Assembly (NCBI GenBank): GCA_028752905.1
Contig: JAQNBH010000009.1
Span: forward strand, 24,660,370-24,724,369
Direction of reading: 5' to 3'
Source of the DNA: Cladorhizidae sp. MBARI D1340-BT2
Taxonomy: Eukaryota > Porifera > Demospongiae > Poecilosclerida > Cladorhizidae
Length of the DNA stretch: 64,000 nucleotides
The position numbers and the translations under genes are program-made. Positions within the stretch are counted from its first letter, which is position 1. Each line of letters starts with the position of its first letter. Below are positions 24,001 to 37,409 of the stretch, piece by piece. The notes under the pieces were generated by a model. It ran no database searches and was not told the DNA's origin. It worked only from the letters and a program-made list of their open reading frames with translations.

Positions 24001-27000
24001 AGGCGGTGACTGGTCGTAGTGATACAGCCTCAGTGTGGTCACCTATTGTTCTAGCAAGTAGCCTTTCCCATCGTTGTTCTCTTGCAGCTTCTTGTTTTTT
24101 GGTCTCTTCCCTTTCTTGTCTCCGACATTCCTCTTGTTCTTGGTGTCTCCTCTCATCTGCTGCCCATTGCTGTTGCATGGAGGCCTGCATGAATTGCATC
24201 ATCATGACCATTGGGTTTGCCTGATCTGGCGTGGTCTGCTTCCGGGGAGTGGCCTTGGACTTCCTTCAGGCGATTCCCGAGTTCCATGTGTGGCTCCATT
24301 CCAAGCTCCAAGTTGTGATAATTCCATACTAGCTGTTATCTGCTGTGCTAGTGTCTCAGAGGTATCAAGCAAAGTTCCATCTGCTTCTGGAGTCTCATCT
24401 CCCTGATGCAGAGTATCCCCTCTGAGGTTGTATCTGACAATCTCGATTGTAACAGCAACAACAAATTTGTTTTTCCTGAAAACAAATTGTAGCTGAAGCT
24501 CTATTCTGAGTAGCACTGGTCAAACTTCGCAGGTATCGCCAGGCCTCTTACATTTGGGTTTGCTAATCATATTCATATGCAATCAAGTGTCACTAGTTAA
24601 TTACATTCTACAGCCTGGTGTGTGCAATTAACTACTTGTATGGTTCAAAACTAGCCATGTCTCAGGTGGCCCTGTGATAGCCTCATGATGTTCAGCCCAG
24701 CGTGTTTGGCATCATGATGTTCTGCCCAGCGTGTTTGGCCTCATGATGTTCAGCCCAGTGTGTTTGGCCTCATGATGTTCAGCCCAGCATGTTTGACCTC
24801 ATGATGTTCAGCCAAGCATGTTTGGCATCATGATGTTCTGCCCAGCGTGTTTGGCCTCATGATGTTCAGCCCAGCGTGTTTGGCCTCATGATGTTCAGCC
24901 CAGCGTGTTTGACCTCTTGATGTTCAGCCAAGCATGTTTGACCTCATGATGTGCCCAGCATGTTCGGCTTGTCTCTTTCATCAGGAAGCACGTCAGCAAT
25001 CCTGTTCTAAGGCTAGTTGCCTCTTTGGCTGAGGGAAAATGAGCTACAGTGTCAGAAGTCTGCATCATTGCTCACATCACAAATGCTACAACATTTCATG
25101 ATGCAGAGATTAAGCTTGTGAACGTGTGTGCAAAGCTAGGGTCTTTTGTGGTGCTGATGCGGGCAGCTACACCCTTGGTTTTCCATTGCCATAGGCTTGG
25201 CCACGAAATAATTGTGGTTGTAGTTGCCAATCACTAACCACTAACACCATTGTCACACACATGTGGGATGCAAGAAATTTTTCACTTAAAGTTCAATCAT
25301 CTAAAACCGAATATATATAATTGCTTATTACTGGCAGTGTCTGTTGCTTCATTAGCAATTATGAAGAAAGACCTATCTTGCCTGATTTTATTCTGGAGAA
25401 TGTCACCACAAATGGAAATTAATGTACTGTCTTGCTAGTATACACAATTACCTGCTGCAGATTCTATATGCATGTTGGGCATCTCCTGCTTGAACACGAA
25501 ACTGCAGCAAAGCAAGAAAATTGCCATAATTGGCATGCAGGTCGCTCTGAACCCCAGGTCCTTCATCATCATCGCTCTCAAAGCAATTCCTTGTTGACCA
25601 CATAAGATCATTGTCTCTCCAACAGATCAAAGTTTTAGCTGGTTTCCAGTGAGGTGCCTGCTGGTCAGTGATTAGTTGGTTATCTATCCTCTCACTACTT
25701 ATGATGTTCTCCATCCTAGTGATAAATGTAATGGCTTTCTGGGCTGCATTCTGGTGTAATCTGCTCTTAGAACTAGCACCCATGCTTGTACTGAGAAAGT
25801 GTTCATATAGCTTTTCAGTAACCTTTTTGAAGTTATGGTTACAAGTACTCCTAATTATTTCGCAGAAGACTCACACTGCCCAAACAGGTCACAGAATTTA
25901 GAGCACCACCCATCTTGAGCTTCAAGAGTGAACCAGACCGGTGTACTTTGTAAGCCAATAGAAATGTTGTTGATTATGTGACAAGGGAACTTGTGGCCTG
26001 GCATGGGAAGAAAGTGCAAGACATACTTCTCATGATCAGAAAGCTTGTGCTGAGCTTTCAGATCAACAATTTTTCCAAAATCTCCTGAGCTAATTGCTGG
26101 GTGGATGTCCTGTGCTGTAGTATCCAACTATTCTTCCTGTGGCAATACTGTACCAGTGCTTATAGTATCTGACTGTGGCAATAACTTATAGTATCTGACT
26201 GTTCTTCCTGTGGCAATACTGTACCAGTGCTTATAGTATCTGACTGTTCTTCCTGTGGCAATACTGTATCAGTGCTTATAGTATCTGACTGTTCTTCCTG
26301 GTGCTTGTAGTATCTGACTGTTCTTCCTGTGGCAGTACTGTACCAGTGCTTATAGTATCCAACTATTCTTCCTGTTGCAATACTGTACCAGTGCTTATAG
26401 TATCTGACTGTTCTTCCTGTGGCAATACTGTCAGTGCTTATAGTATCTGACTGTTCTTCCGTGGCAATACTGTACCAGTGCTTATAGTATCCAACTATTC
26501 TTCCTGTGGCAATACTGTACCAGTGCTTATAGTATCTGACTGTTCTTCCTGTGGCAATACTGTACCAGTGCTTATAGTATCTGACTGTTCTTCCTGTGGC
26601 CATACTGTATCAGTGCTTATAGTATATATCTGACTGGTGCTTGTAGTATCTGACTGTTCTTCCTGTGGCAATACTGTACCAGTGCTTGTAGTATCTGATT
26701 GTTCTTCCTGTGGCAATACTGTACCAGTGCGTATAGTATCTGACTGTTCTTCCTGTGGCAATACTGTACCAGTGCTTATAGTATCTGACTGTTCTTCCTG
26801 TGGCAATACTGTACCAGTGCTTGTAGTATCTGATTGTTCTTCCTGTGGCAATACTGTACCAGTGCTTGTAGTATCTGACTGTTCTTCCTGTGGCAATACT
26901 GTATCAGCTTATAATATCTAACTGTTCTTCCTGTGGCAGTACTGTACCAGTGCTTATAGTATCCAACTATTCTTCCTGTGGCAATACTGTACTAGTGCTT

Positions 27001-30000
27001 ATAGTATCTGACTGTTCTTCCTGTGGCAATACTGTACCAGTGCTTATAGTATCTGACTGTTCTTCCGTGGCAATACTGTACCAGTGCTTATAGTATCTGA
27101 CTGTTCTTCCTGTGGCCATACTGTATCAGTGCTTATAGTATCTGACTGTTCTTCCTGGTAGTATCTGACTGTTCTTCCTGTGGCAATACTGTACCAGTGC
27201 TTGTAGTATCTGATTGTTCTTCCTGTGGCAATACTGTACCAGTGCTTATAGTATCTGACTGTTCTTCCTGTGGCAATACTGTACCAGTGCTTATAGTATC
27301 TGACTGTTCTTCCTGTGGCAATACTGTACCAGTGCTTGTACAGTATCTGATTGTTCTTCCTGTGGCAATACTGTACCAGTGCTTGTAGTATCTTACTGTT
27401 CTTCCTGTGGCAATACTGTATCAGTGCTTATAATATCTAACTGTTCTTCCTGTGGCAATACTGTACCAGTGCTTATAGTACAGTATCTGACTGTTCTTCC
27501 TGTGGCAATACTGTACCAGTGCTTGAGTATCTGACTGTTCTTCCTGTAGTAATATGGTACCAGTTCTTGTAGTATCTAGCGGTTCGTACTGTAGTAATAC
27601 TGTACCAGTGCTTGTAGTATCTGACTGTTCTTCCTGTAGTAAATATGGTACCAGTGCTTGTAGTATCTGATTGTTCTTCCTGTAGTTAACACTGTACCAG
27701 TGCTTGTAGTATTCTGACTGTTAGTATCTGACTGTTCTTCCTGTAGTTAATACGGTACCAGTGCTTGTAGTATCTGACTGTTCTATCTGTAGTTTAATAT
27801 GGTACCAGTACTTGTAGTATCTGACTGTTCTTCCTGTAGTTAACACTGTACCAGTGCTTTTAGTATCTGACTGTTCTTCCTGTAGTTAATACGGTACCAG
27901 TGCTTTTAGTATTTGACTGTTCTTCCTGTAGTTAATACAGCACCAGTGCTTTTAGTATTTGAATTTTCTTCCTGTAGTAATACGGTACCAGTGCTTGTAG
28001 TATCTGATTGTTCTTCCTGTAGTAATACGGTACCAGTGCTTGTAGTATCTGGCTGTTCTTCCTGGAGTAATACGGTACGAGTAATACGGTACAAATACTT
28101 GTAGTATCTGACTGTTCTTCCTGTGGCAATACTGTATCAGTCTTTTTCATCTTGGATGTAGAAGTCTTACCACTGGAGTCGTCTTCCATGTTAGTATCAG
28201 AGAGGCTTCCATCTTGTGCTACACCGGACCAAATTACAGCTCACTATTCTATGCTGCTTGTGATCGTCAATGTCTGTACCAGTGATACTATGGCCAACAT
28301 TGTCAGTTTGAGCGCAGCTCCTAGCAATAACAATTGTACATGCATCATCTGCAATATAATTTTATGGCGACTACCTTTTCCCTTGCAATATCAGATCCAC
28401 CGTGTTGACCTCTTACAGATCCACCCCCAGTAAGATGCAAGTGAATAGCTGATCGTATGGTCAAACATGTGGTTTATGGTTCAAGGTCATTTTATTATGC
28501 AAGCTAGGTCCATTTATTATCTATATCATTATGCAGCAGTGTTGGGATCTGTGAGGGTAAAGCCCCCCCCCCCCCCCCCCCCCCCTTCCTGGATCAACCC
28601 CTGCACATGGTTGGTATAGAATAACATCTGCCATCTCTGGAGTTCTCCTGTGCAAATCTCACTAAGTTGGATAAGTGTATTTAATATGACTAGTTCATCT
28701 CTGCTCATTGGTTTGCTACGGCTTGGTTGGAATAATGTTGAATGTAAAGCATCAACAACAACAACAACAAGCAACTATAAAACAAGAACAAAATGTTTTG
28801 TTTTTTCAGCAACGATGGGTTCATTGGTCAAAAGAAAGGTACCCATATAGACCGCATAGATGACCCTTTACCATTTAATATCGTAATGTTTGGTTTTAAA
28901 GGGTGACCCAACTGGTTGTGGTCTACATGGATACAATCTTCAATCCATTCCTTTTTGACCCGTAAATCTATGCTTGTTAAAACACACACACACACACAAA
29001 AAACAACAACAATACATTTTTTTCTTGTATTATTGTTGTTTTGGTAATTGCTGTTTTTAGGACGCTATGCTTTAGGCACACTCAGAAATCTAGAGACACA
29101 ATCTAGACTAGAAAGATCAAGTGTGTTTTGTAATGGGGGGCACCGTTAAAAAAAAATGATGCTTGTGAACAGTTATAGAGAGTATATCAGTCTAATATGC
29201 TGCACTCTCTAATGATATTTTGGTCATGTGTAAGTCCCCCCCCCTCCCTCCCCTCATTCAGGAAGGTAAAGCAAGGTTGGGTTAGGTGATGAATATTGTT
29301 ATTGGTTAAGTCTTGAGTGATATTTTCACCATGGTTAATACGTACATGCAGATCAAAGCTGTGCGGCTAGTAAGAGACAAGGAAACAGACAGATTCAAAG
29401 GTAATGCATATCTCTGTTTTTGTTGTTGTTGTTATGTGTTTGTCATAGTTAATAAATCGTTACTCTTTTGACATCATAGTTGTGTCATGCAAAATATTAT
29501 GAAGTTTGCAGTAAGCTGCTAGTAACTCTGGCTATGCATTATTCCTGACCTGTGGTTTCAATGGCATTATTCCTGACCTGAGGTTGCAATGGCAGACATA
29601 CTTCAGCTGTAACTGCTACAGAAGCTTGACTATTTTCATCTCTTCCCTCTCTAGTCTTAACTTCATCTCTTTCATTTCAGTTTCTTTTGAAATACTTTCC
29701 TAAAGATCATTTGAGCTGGAACACAACTAAAGAGAACTGTTGCTTGAGAGCCCAGGCATGCATGCACAAGTAACTTGCTGCTGCTCTATCTTCTTTCCCC
29801 CCTTAAGTAGCCCGAGCAGTCTCAACAGTGCCGTGGTGATGCACTGCACTAGTGCACTAGAGTGAAAACCCTGACCTGTGCTTGGAGGCCATTGCTAATA
29901 GCTCCTCCTCAAGGGACTTGCTACAGTCTGGCTCAAGAGACTGGCTCTCTTTAGTCCAGCTTGTGAGATAAGCTCTTTCCGAGATAAGCTCTAGGACTAG

Positions 30001-33000
30001 CTTATTCTCCACTTTCCATTAGTCCAGTGTAAAGATATTATGCCAAGTATTTGTTTGGTTCTGGATATGTGTTATTTAGAAATGTGGTTTATTAAGTGTC
30101 TGCATGCTGTTAACCCTCTCACCAGCATAAGCGTCATATGATGCGAAGACCAATGGCCACTGATAATTAAAAATCAACCGTTCACGTAGAGGATCTGAAA
30201 AAATACGTGAGCGTGCCCAGACGATAGCAGTGCCTCGTGTAAGGCATGTACAACTTCGGTAACTTTGGTAAACATGACATCAAAATTCACTTCCTGTTTC
30301 TGGAAAAGAAATGGCGATTCTCTGTACCCGAGATGAAGTTGTCTCTCAACTTTTTCAAGAAGACTTTGACTTCTCTGAGAGCAACAGCAGTGGATATGAG
30401 AAAGAAAGTACTTATGCTTACCTCGACAACTCTGGAACTGATTGTAATGCCATAGCAGCCTTCAAGTGTGCTGTTGTCGATGATAGTATAGCTAGTCTTG
30501 GCCCTACACTATCTCGTGAGGATTCTGATGGCAGTGACGATCAGCATGACTTGTCTCAAGGTAAGTAATGATGAATAGATTAAATCAAATGGTATCTATA
30601 TATGAAGCCAGCATAACAATCTACTCAAGTGGCTTATATACAAATTCCTTGGAATTTTGTAGGTAGCGTAATACTGTGGAATGATAGGTTTCTTCTCTGA
30701 CGATGGGCTCAGCATTTCTCAACTGTTCACATTCATCTGACTCTAGTGAGTCAGGTGCCATTCCTGCTCATCATGGGTGTGGTCACAGTCGAGCCATGCT
30801 TCCGTCCCATCTACTGGTGTCTGTGTTGTTGGTGAGTATGTGCGTGTAATTCTAAAGTGCATTGCTATGATAGCTATATTCCCAATAGGCTCGTCCTGCT
30901 CAACCTTCCTCATTCATCGGACTCTGACGAGTCTGAAGCACAGGGAACCTTTCCTGCTCGCGAGGGCTGTAGTCGCGACCAAGCTGTTTCTCCCGGCTCC
31001 TCTGTTGGTGGCTCTATTATGGTTTTAGATCCACTTAGAGGTTCCTAGGCTAATAATGAGCCCACCAGTAACCCATTGCTTATAAGTTGTCACATACCAC
31101 ATGTGGTGGTGCAAAACTACCTGCTGTTGGCTTATTCAGAAAGTTTTTTACGGAGGATGTGTAGGACTTGTTTGTGATTGAGACAAATCGTTGACAGGAG
31201 CACTCCCCGAGCACGATGCCACTATGGAGGAGATGGAGGAATTTGGGTGTGTCGTGGGTTTGTCCGTCTTCCATGTCTGGAGCTCTATTGGAGCACACAC
31301 CACTCCATCCTCAGTACAGCTGGTATTTCGAACATGATGCAACTGTTTTATTTCCTGATAGTGCTCAGCAGCACCATATTGGTCACCCACTGCAAGCTGT
31401 ATCTTCAAGTTGGAGAAACTCCTGGACTTAGATCTAGTGAAGTTTGAACCCGAATATGTACATGTATAATATGTAATCAATAAATAGATGAGCCATTATT
31501 TTTTTATCTTCGGATCTATCTGATTGCTCGCTAAGCAACTAGAATTCAACCTAATGCTCTTTCAACCCCTCCAGTTTGATTACACTGTTGTTGCACAATA
31601 GTTACTGCTGGATGCTAAGTCATATGCTAAGTCATATTGGTGCCAAAACCATTTCCTTTTAATGACATTCACAGTGGTTTGTTGCTAAGCAACCAAAATT
31701 CATCATTTTGTTTTCAATGCATCAAAAACACCTTGATATACTCGATCTGTATTGGTACAAATTTGCCCATCATGGGGGGGGGAAAGCTTTTTTCTTCCAG
31801 TTTCTTATAATAATATTCATGATATTGTGGTTTGTTGCTAAGAAACCATAATCAGTTATTAACTCATCAGCTATCACCTGGTATATGGTTGCTAGGTGTT
31901 TTTCTTAACTCTCCCTACATAAAAAAATAATATGCAAATCTAAAAACAACAACGCCTTGCAGGCGAGAGAGTTTCAAGGGAGGACCAGACCATTTTAGTG
32001 GTTTTAAATAAAACCAAACACACTAAAACTGCATCATCTTCAGCAATGATATTTGCATAGTGGTGTCGACCACATGAGTGAGGTCATTAGAAAAGACTTA
32101 GAAATCGTTCTACACCCTAAAGTGGGTCATTAACACTTACCACTTGTGGTGCTAGCAGAGTAAACACAGATGCAGTGAAAGTTTCTATTACAAGTGAGCA
32201 CAAGGATCTCTACGAGAATTGACCAGAGAAAATTAAGTGAAAAATTCATTTACTAAGAATTTTTTTTGGATCGAGTTATTGCCAATGCACTTCTATGGGA
32301 AGCCATGTTATTCATGCTGCTTCTCGTCCATTTCTTAACCAGTATATAATGAAATGGCAGCACAAAAAGTTTCATAACTCAAGAATGGTTCTCAATATTG
32401 AGCTGAAACTTGAAACAGTTAAGTGTATCAGTGAAGGTACATATCAATAATAATAATAATAATAATTATTATTATTATTGTTATTGTTATTGTTATTGTT
32501 ATTATTATTATTAAGAAAACCAAAATTATGTTCTGGTCCTCCCTTGGGTTAAGTACTTGCAGGCTTAGGCTTGGAGCGAGTTGCTAAACACCGGTGCAGG
32601 TCATGGTGCAAGGATGCACTCTCCAGTATGTAACAAATAATGAAGTTCCGTGAAACTGACCTACCCTGTCCTTGAATGTCTCTAAACTTGATGTACATAT
32701 CTGTAGCCAATACCTTCAGTGTTGTAGGCAACACGTAGTTCTCATGAACATATGGCATCAGTCCGTGCGAGGATCAGTCCGTGCGAGGGCATTTCCAAGG
32801 TGGTTCCAGGGTGTCTAGTAGAATTAAGGGTGGTTCCAGAGTGCAGAGTAAGGTTAAGGACGGTTCCAGGCTGCCAAGTCGAGATAGTGCAGTGATGCCT
32901 ATGAAGTGTGCTCTCACAAGCGCATCTAGAATGCTCTGAAGATTGTCAATGTATATGACATGCAGCCTGTATGTAAGCAGCTAGCAAATACCACCTAAAA

Positions 33001-36000
33001 TATTTTCACTGAAGCTGCCGTTACATTTTCCCCTCGTGGGGTTCATGGAGCGTCATCCTCAGCGATACTGCTCCCCTCCTTTTTTTTAATCTTTAATTTT
33101 TTTTTTAATGCAGCACAACATGACCACGTGCATTGCTTTGAATTCGGGTTGTTCGGGACCAGATGCACTTCCAATGCATTTCTATTTTATAGTATGAACA
33201 AGCTGCATGTAAATATACATACATGTAAATGTATCTATACATGTCTGGTCCAGTACAACAGCTATATGCCTTCTCAACTAAAAGGTGGTAAGTGTGGCCT
33301 TTTCAGTGACCTCTCTCTGTTCCATTGACCTCTCTGCACCCTGTTCCTATTCCTGGCCAGACCAGGGTGCTGATTGTAGATTTGATGTACGGTGACGATC
33401 ATATCTGCTCTTCTCCACTTGTGATTAGCATGTTGTGTGAGAGTGGCGGTGCCTGGGCTATTGATGGTGGTCAAAAGCATCATGTGAGTGGGTTAGAGTT
33501 GCACTAAACTCACTGCAAGAGATATCCTGAGCTGGACATGCTTGTAAATGAGCCCGCTGTCTGTGCTGGAATACCACTCACATGCAGTGGGAGATCTTTT
33601 AGGCATTGAATGTTCGCAGTTAAATGCTATCTGTGTAAAGCTGCAATGAAAAGTGGTAGAGCACGACACTACACAAGCCGCAAATATTTTCTCTGTGAAT
33701 CCTTCAATTTGTTTCGTCGGAAAATATTTAACTGCTGGAAAAGGTGGCATGCATGTGGCTCAGTGTTAACAAGTGATGTTACATGTGGTCTGTTGTTATA
33801 TAGGATATTGTTATGTCGAGTTTGAAGACTTTGCTTCTCTAAAAGAAGCAATGGATTTCAACGGAGCGGTAAGGTCAATACAATGTGGTGATACTTGAGT
33901 TGACTATGTTCTGTGTTGTTATTATTTTTTGTTTGTTGTTGCGACTGAAATATCAGATAACTATAGTCATTCAGGCAGGCCCTTAGCATAGTGATGTATA
34001 GCACTCCATTGTGTTTCAGGCGGGCCTAAGCATAGTGATGTATAGCACTCCATTGTGTTTCAGGCAGGCCTAAGCATAGTGATGTATAGCATTCCGTTGT
34101 GCTTCAGGCAGACCTAAGCATAGTGAGTGAAAAGTCGTAGAGTATTGGGATTTTATGTTGGCCTAGGCTTGAAATAATGGAAGACCAATATTGGATGTTT
34201 ATTTTGGATCTTGCCAAGACCACAGATCTTCAACAAGGGTTTTAATTTTTTTAAAGGGACTTAAAAAGAGAGAGAGAGGAGGGAAATTAAAAACTTAGTT
34301 CTAAAATGGTAGCTGCACTTCTGTCTGTTTCCTGTTGCTTGGCATGCTGCAGAAATTTTATTGTGTACATATATAGCAGGACTCAAGAAAATATCTTCAC
34401 AGAACCACAAATACCAAAAGAGTAACTTTGTATTAGGATGCCCCCTCACTTTGCATGCCACTACAGTAGACCCTCGCTAATCCGGACCCCGTTAATCCGA
34501 AACCTCGCTAATCCGAACGGCAAAAAAAACAAAAACAATTTTTTTAAATGAAATTTTATTTTTTTTAATTAAAATTTTTTTTTTATTTTAAATGCGTGCC
34601 ATTTTTTTGAACTTTGAACCTACCACGAGCATGTCATACGATGCAGCTGCAGTGATATGGAGAAGAAAAGAGCACACAAGAGCCTTACCATTGAGGAGTA
34701 CCATTGAGGAGAAGGTCGAGATCCTGGCCCAGCTCAGGAAGAAAAGCTACAAGTTACTAGCTAAACAGTATGGATTGGAGTCTCCACTATCTCAGACATG
34801 AAGAAGGGCAGCGAGTTGCGAGGATGCAAAAGGAAGATGACTGAGATGGGATTCCGGAGTTCTGCTAAAAGAATGAGGATAGGAAGGGAACATAATGATT
34901 AAAAATTAGTTGTACTCCCAGTATTCAACCCACACCTGCAAAAAATAAACAAATTCAGAGTTCAATATAATGATATTCATACATTTCACTAATCCGAAAA
35001 TTTCACTAATCCGAACTACTCAGATCCCCAGGCTATTCGGATTAGTGAGGGTCTACTGTACTAAGATTTGACTCCAAAGAAGCTTGCATGAGTAGGTAGG
35101 TGGATTACAGGTTTTTGGAAGGAACTCAGTTATAATAATCAATGGCTTGTTTGAACGTGTTTAAAAAACTCAGTTATAATAATCAATGGCTTGTTTGAAC
35201 GTGTTTAAAAACTGTAAATAATAGAAATTACACGAAGCATCTTAGAATTTACCTATGCAGTTCCACATTGTAGAGTGAGGGAGGTGATGATGACCAAGGA
35301 AACACACTACTACAGTTGCGATTATTTTTGTTTGGCGTGTGGTGGGGATGGTTGTAGGTAGTATTTGTTTATTTGTGTTTGTGGCGGTTTTGTTATTGAA
35401 TGGTCTTGGTGTTATTATTTTGGTGTTGGTATTGGTTGTAGTATTGGTAGTGGTGATAATGTAGTGTGGTGTAGTGTAGTGATGTTGGTGGTGGATGTAG
35501 TTGTGATGTTGGTTGGTGGAGGTGATAGTGTATGGTGGTGGTGATGATTTTGTTGTTGGTGGTGATGGTGTGGTGGTGTTGATAGTGTGATGATGGGGTG
35601 ATTGTGATATAGGTGTTGGTGATGACAATGGTGGTGTTTGGTGTGAATGTGATAATTTGGTGGTGATAGTGATGTTTGTGGTGGTGGTGCTGATGGTGTG
35701 GTGGTGCTGGTGTATGTGGTATAGGTTTTAGTGTTGGGTTGTGGCTAGGTTGGTTGTGTGTGTTGTGGGGGATAGCCGTTCCAGTTCATGCCATTAGTAA
35801 TTACAATGACCTCAATAATCAACTTGAATTTTACTCTCTCGACGTTTCGACTAGCTGCTCTAGCCTTCATCAGGAATAATGACTAGCTGCTCTAGCCTTC
35901 ATCAGGAATAATGACTAGCTGCTCTAGCCTTCATCAGGAATAATGACTAGCTGCTCTAGCCTTCATCAGGAATAATGACTAGCTGCTCTAGCCTTCATCA

Positions 36001-37374
36001 GGAATAAGGTCATTATAGTTTTATTATCTCAACTGAGAGTTTATTATGGTATTGTTTGCCCTAGACCTATGGTGACAAACATTTGGTTGTTAATGGTGCT
36101 CACCGCGGTGGTGGGAGAGGGAGGGGCAACCAAGGACGAGGAGGACGTGGCCAAGGTGAGTTATAAAATGTTACAGTTTGCGTGTAGTGTGTGTATGAGA
36201 GAGAGAATTTCTAGGTTAGTTAGATCTTGATCAATGAGGGATTATGAAACACTAAACTTACTTAATTTAGATGGTTGAGTTTATTTTGATAGATGTCTGC
36301 CATGAAGCTCCATATATGGTATACTTTGTGAATCTATGCTTAATTTCTAATGATGAGTAATTTTTGACATCAGCAATCTCTATTTCTACGTGATATGCGT
36401 AGCAACCATTTCAATTGTATCCTCAGCCATCAGATGATGGTTGTTGGTACAGGAACTTCCTTCTCCTTTACCTCTCTTGTTAAGGACTGCCATGTTCATG
36501 TTTGACTGCCATGTTCATGTTTATTGAAATATTGTATGTACTGCATGACCACACTTGCTTCACACAGCGACAATCTCAAACTTCATAGCAAATGATAATA
36601 CATATAGGAATAAGATTAGTGTGCATCCCTTAGAATCATGGCTGTCTGTTTTACGACGCATGCGCCCTATATGTATACCTAGTGCCCACTCATCTGATTT
36701 TCGATGTGCCGAGTACATACTTCACGGTATCGAAGAGAAAATATAGCTGTGAGCTTTGTTTTGGCACTAAAGTTGCAGATATAGTAGTATAATACATGCA
36801 TCCAAAGTGAGGGTCCTAAAACCTATATTCACAAGTGCACCAGGAAAAAAACCCCTTTATTTTTACTTGTTATGCGTTGGTCATTATGTAAGTATAGCTC
36901 TGGATCTCCTTCACTGTATGGATTGTATGAGTATTGCTACATGTATATGTCAGTCTGCTCCCACTAGAAACTTCTGCTTAGTTTTATGTAGCTATATATA
37001 TACACATATGCTGATTTATAACCACATTGAATCTTGAGTGGTAAGCACACACTGTTATATGCCAGACTCCACTGTAGCCTTGTTAATGACTAAAATATTT
37101 GCTGATTGATGATCCCCCCTCCTCCTTATGTTTTTCCAGGCGTGTCCTCATTCAGTAGTGATCGCTCAACGCAGCCATCTGGAGTTCAGTTTGATCGTTT
37201 CAAAAAGCCAACTAGAGGTGTTAGTAGGGACAGAGAAGGTCCAAGTATGGGTATGGGAAGTCGTGCAAAGCAGGAACAGTTTAAGGAACCAGATCCTGGT
37301 AAGACTAGGGAGAGCCAGAGCCCAAATGAGCCCCCACACCAGTCAGTTGATAATTCTCCCCCAATCACTCTCTC

Positions 37375-37409
<35 letters not shown>

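Larger units (their letters stand above)
19587..24681 (-). mobile_element. Gmr1-like Ty3/gypsy LTR retrotransposon (gag-PR-IN-RT-RH)
   Basis: A 5.1-kb element on the - strand within the 29-bp satellite. Reading from 24.5 kb downward, the order is gag, protease, integrase, reverse transcriptase, RNase H. In ordinary Ty3/gypsy elements integrase comes last; integrase before RT is the hallmark of the Gmr1 lineage. Related sequence flanks both sides (19.77-19.90 and 24.54-24.68 kb), matching LTRs. Stops and frameshifts occur in nearly every domain, so the copy is dead. The shared LTR words have drifted and the 5' LTR appears truncated. Confidence 0.85.
30110..31500 (+). mobile_element. Degenerate piggyBac-like element
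   Basis: A TTAACCC at 30110 would suit a piggyBac end, but no matching inverted partner was found nearby. Within it are an acidic N-terminal exon, a duplicated Ser/Asp-rich segment and a fragment of the piggyBac transposase core. Boundaries are approximate. Confidence 0.5.

Noticed and set aside
19587..24681. Two nested elements as the explanation for integrase before RT
   Set aside because: All domains lie on one strand with continuous spacing, one polypurine tract and one LTR pair; nested insertion would add a second LTR set.
17746..24975. CRISPR-like array of 29-bp repeats
   Set aside because: The repeats are head to tail with no spacers, lie in an intron of a eukaryotic gene and have no cas genes nearby.
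26128..28140. CRISPR or coding-only interpretation of the 45-bp array
   Set aside because: No spacers, and the diverged part contains frame-breaking indels, so the full array is not a present-day ORF.
35242..35628. 128-codon His/Thr-rich - strand ORF
   Set aside because: Product of a GTG/GAT low-complexity tract; no conserved pattern.
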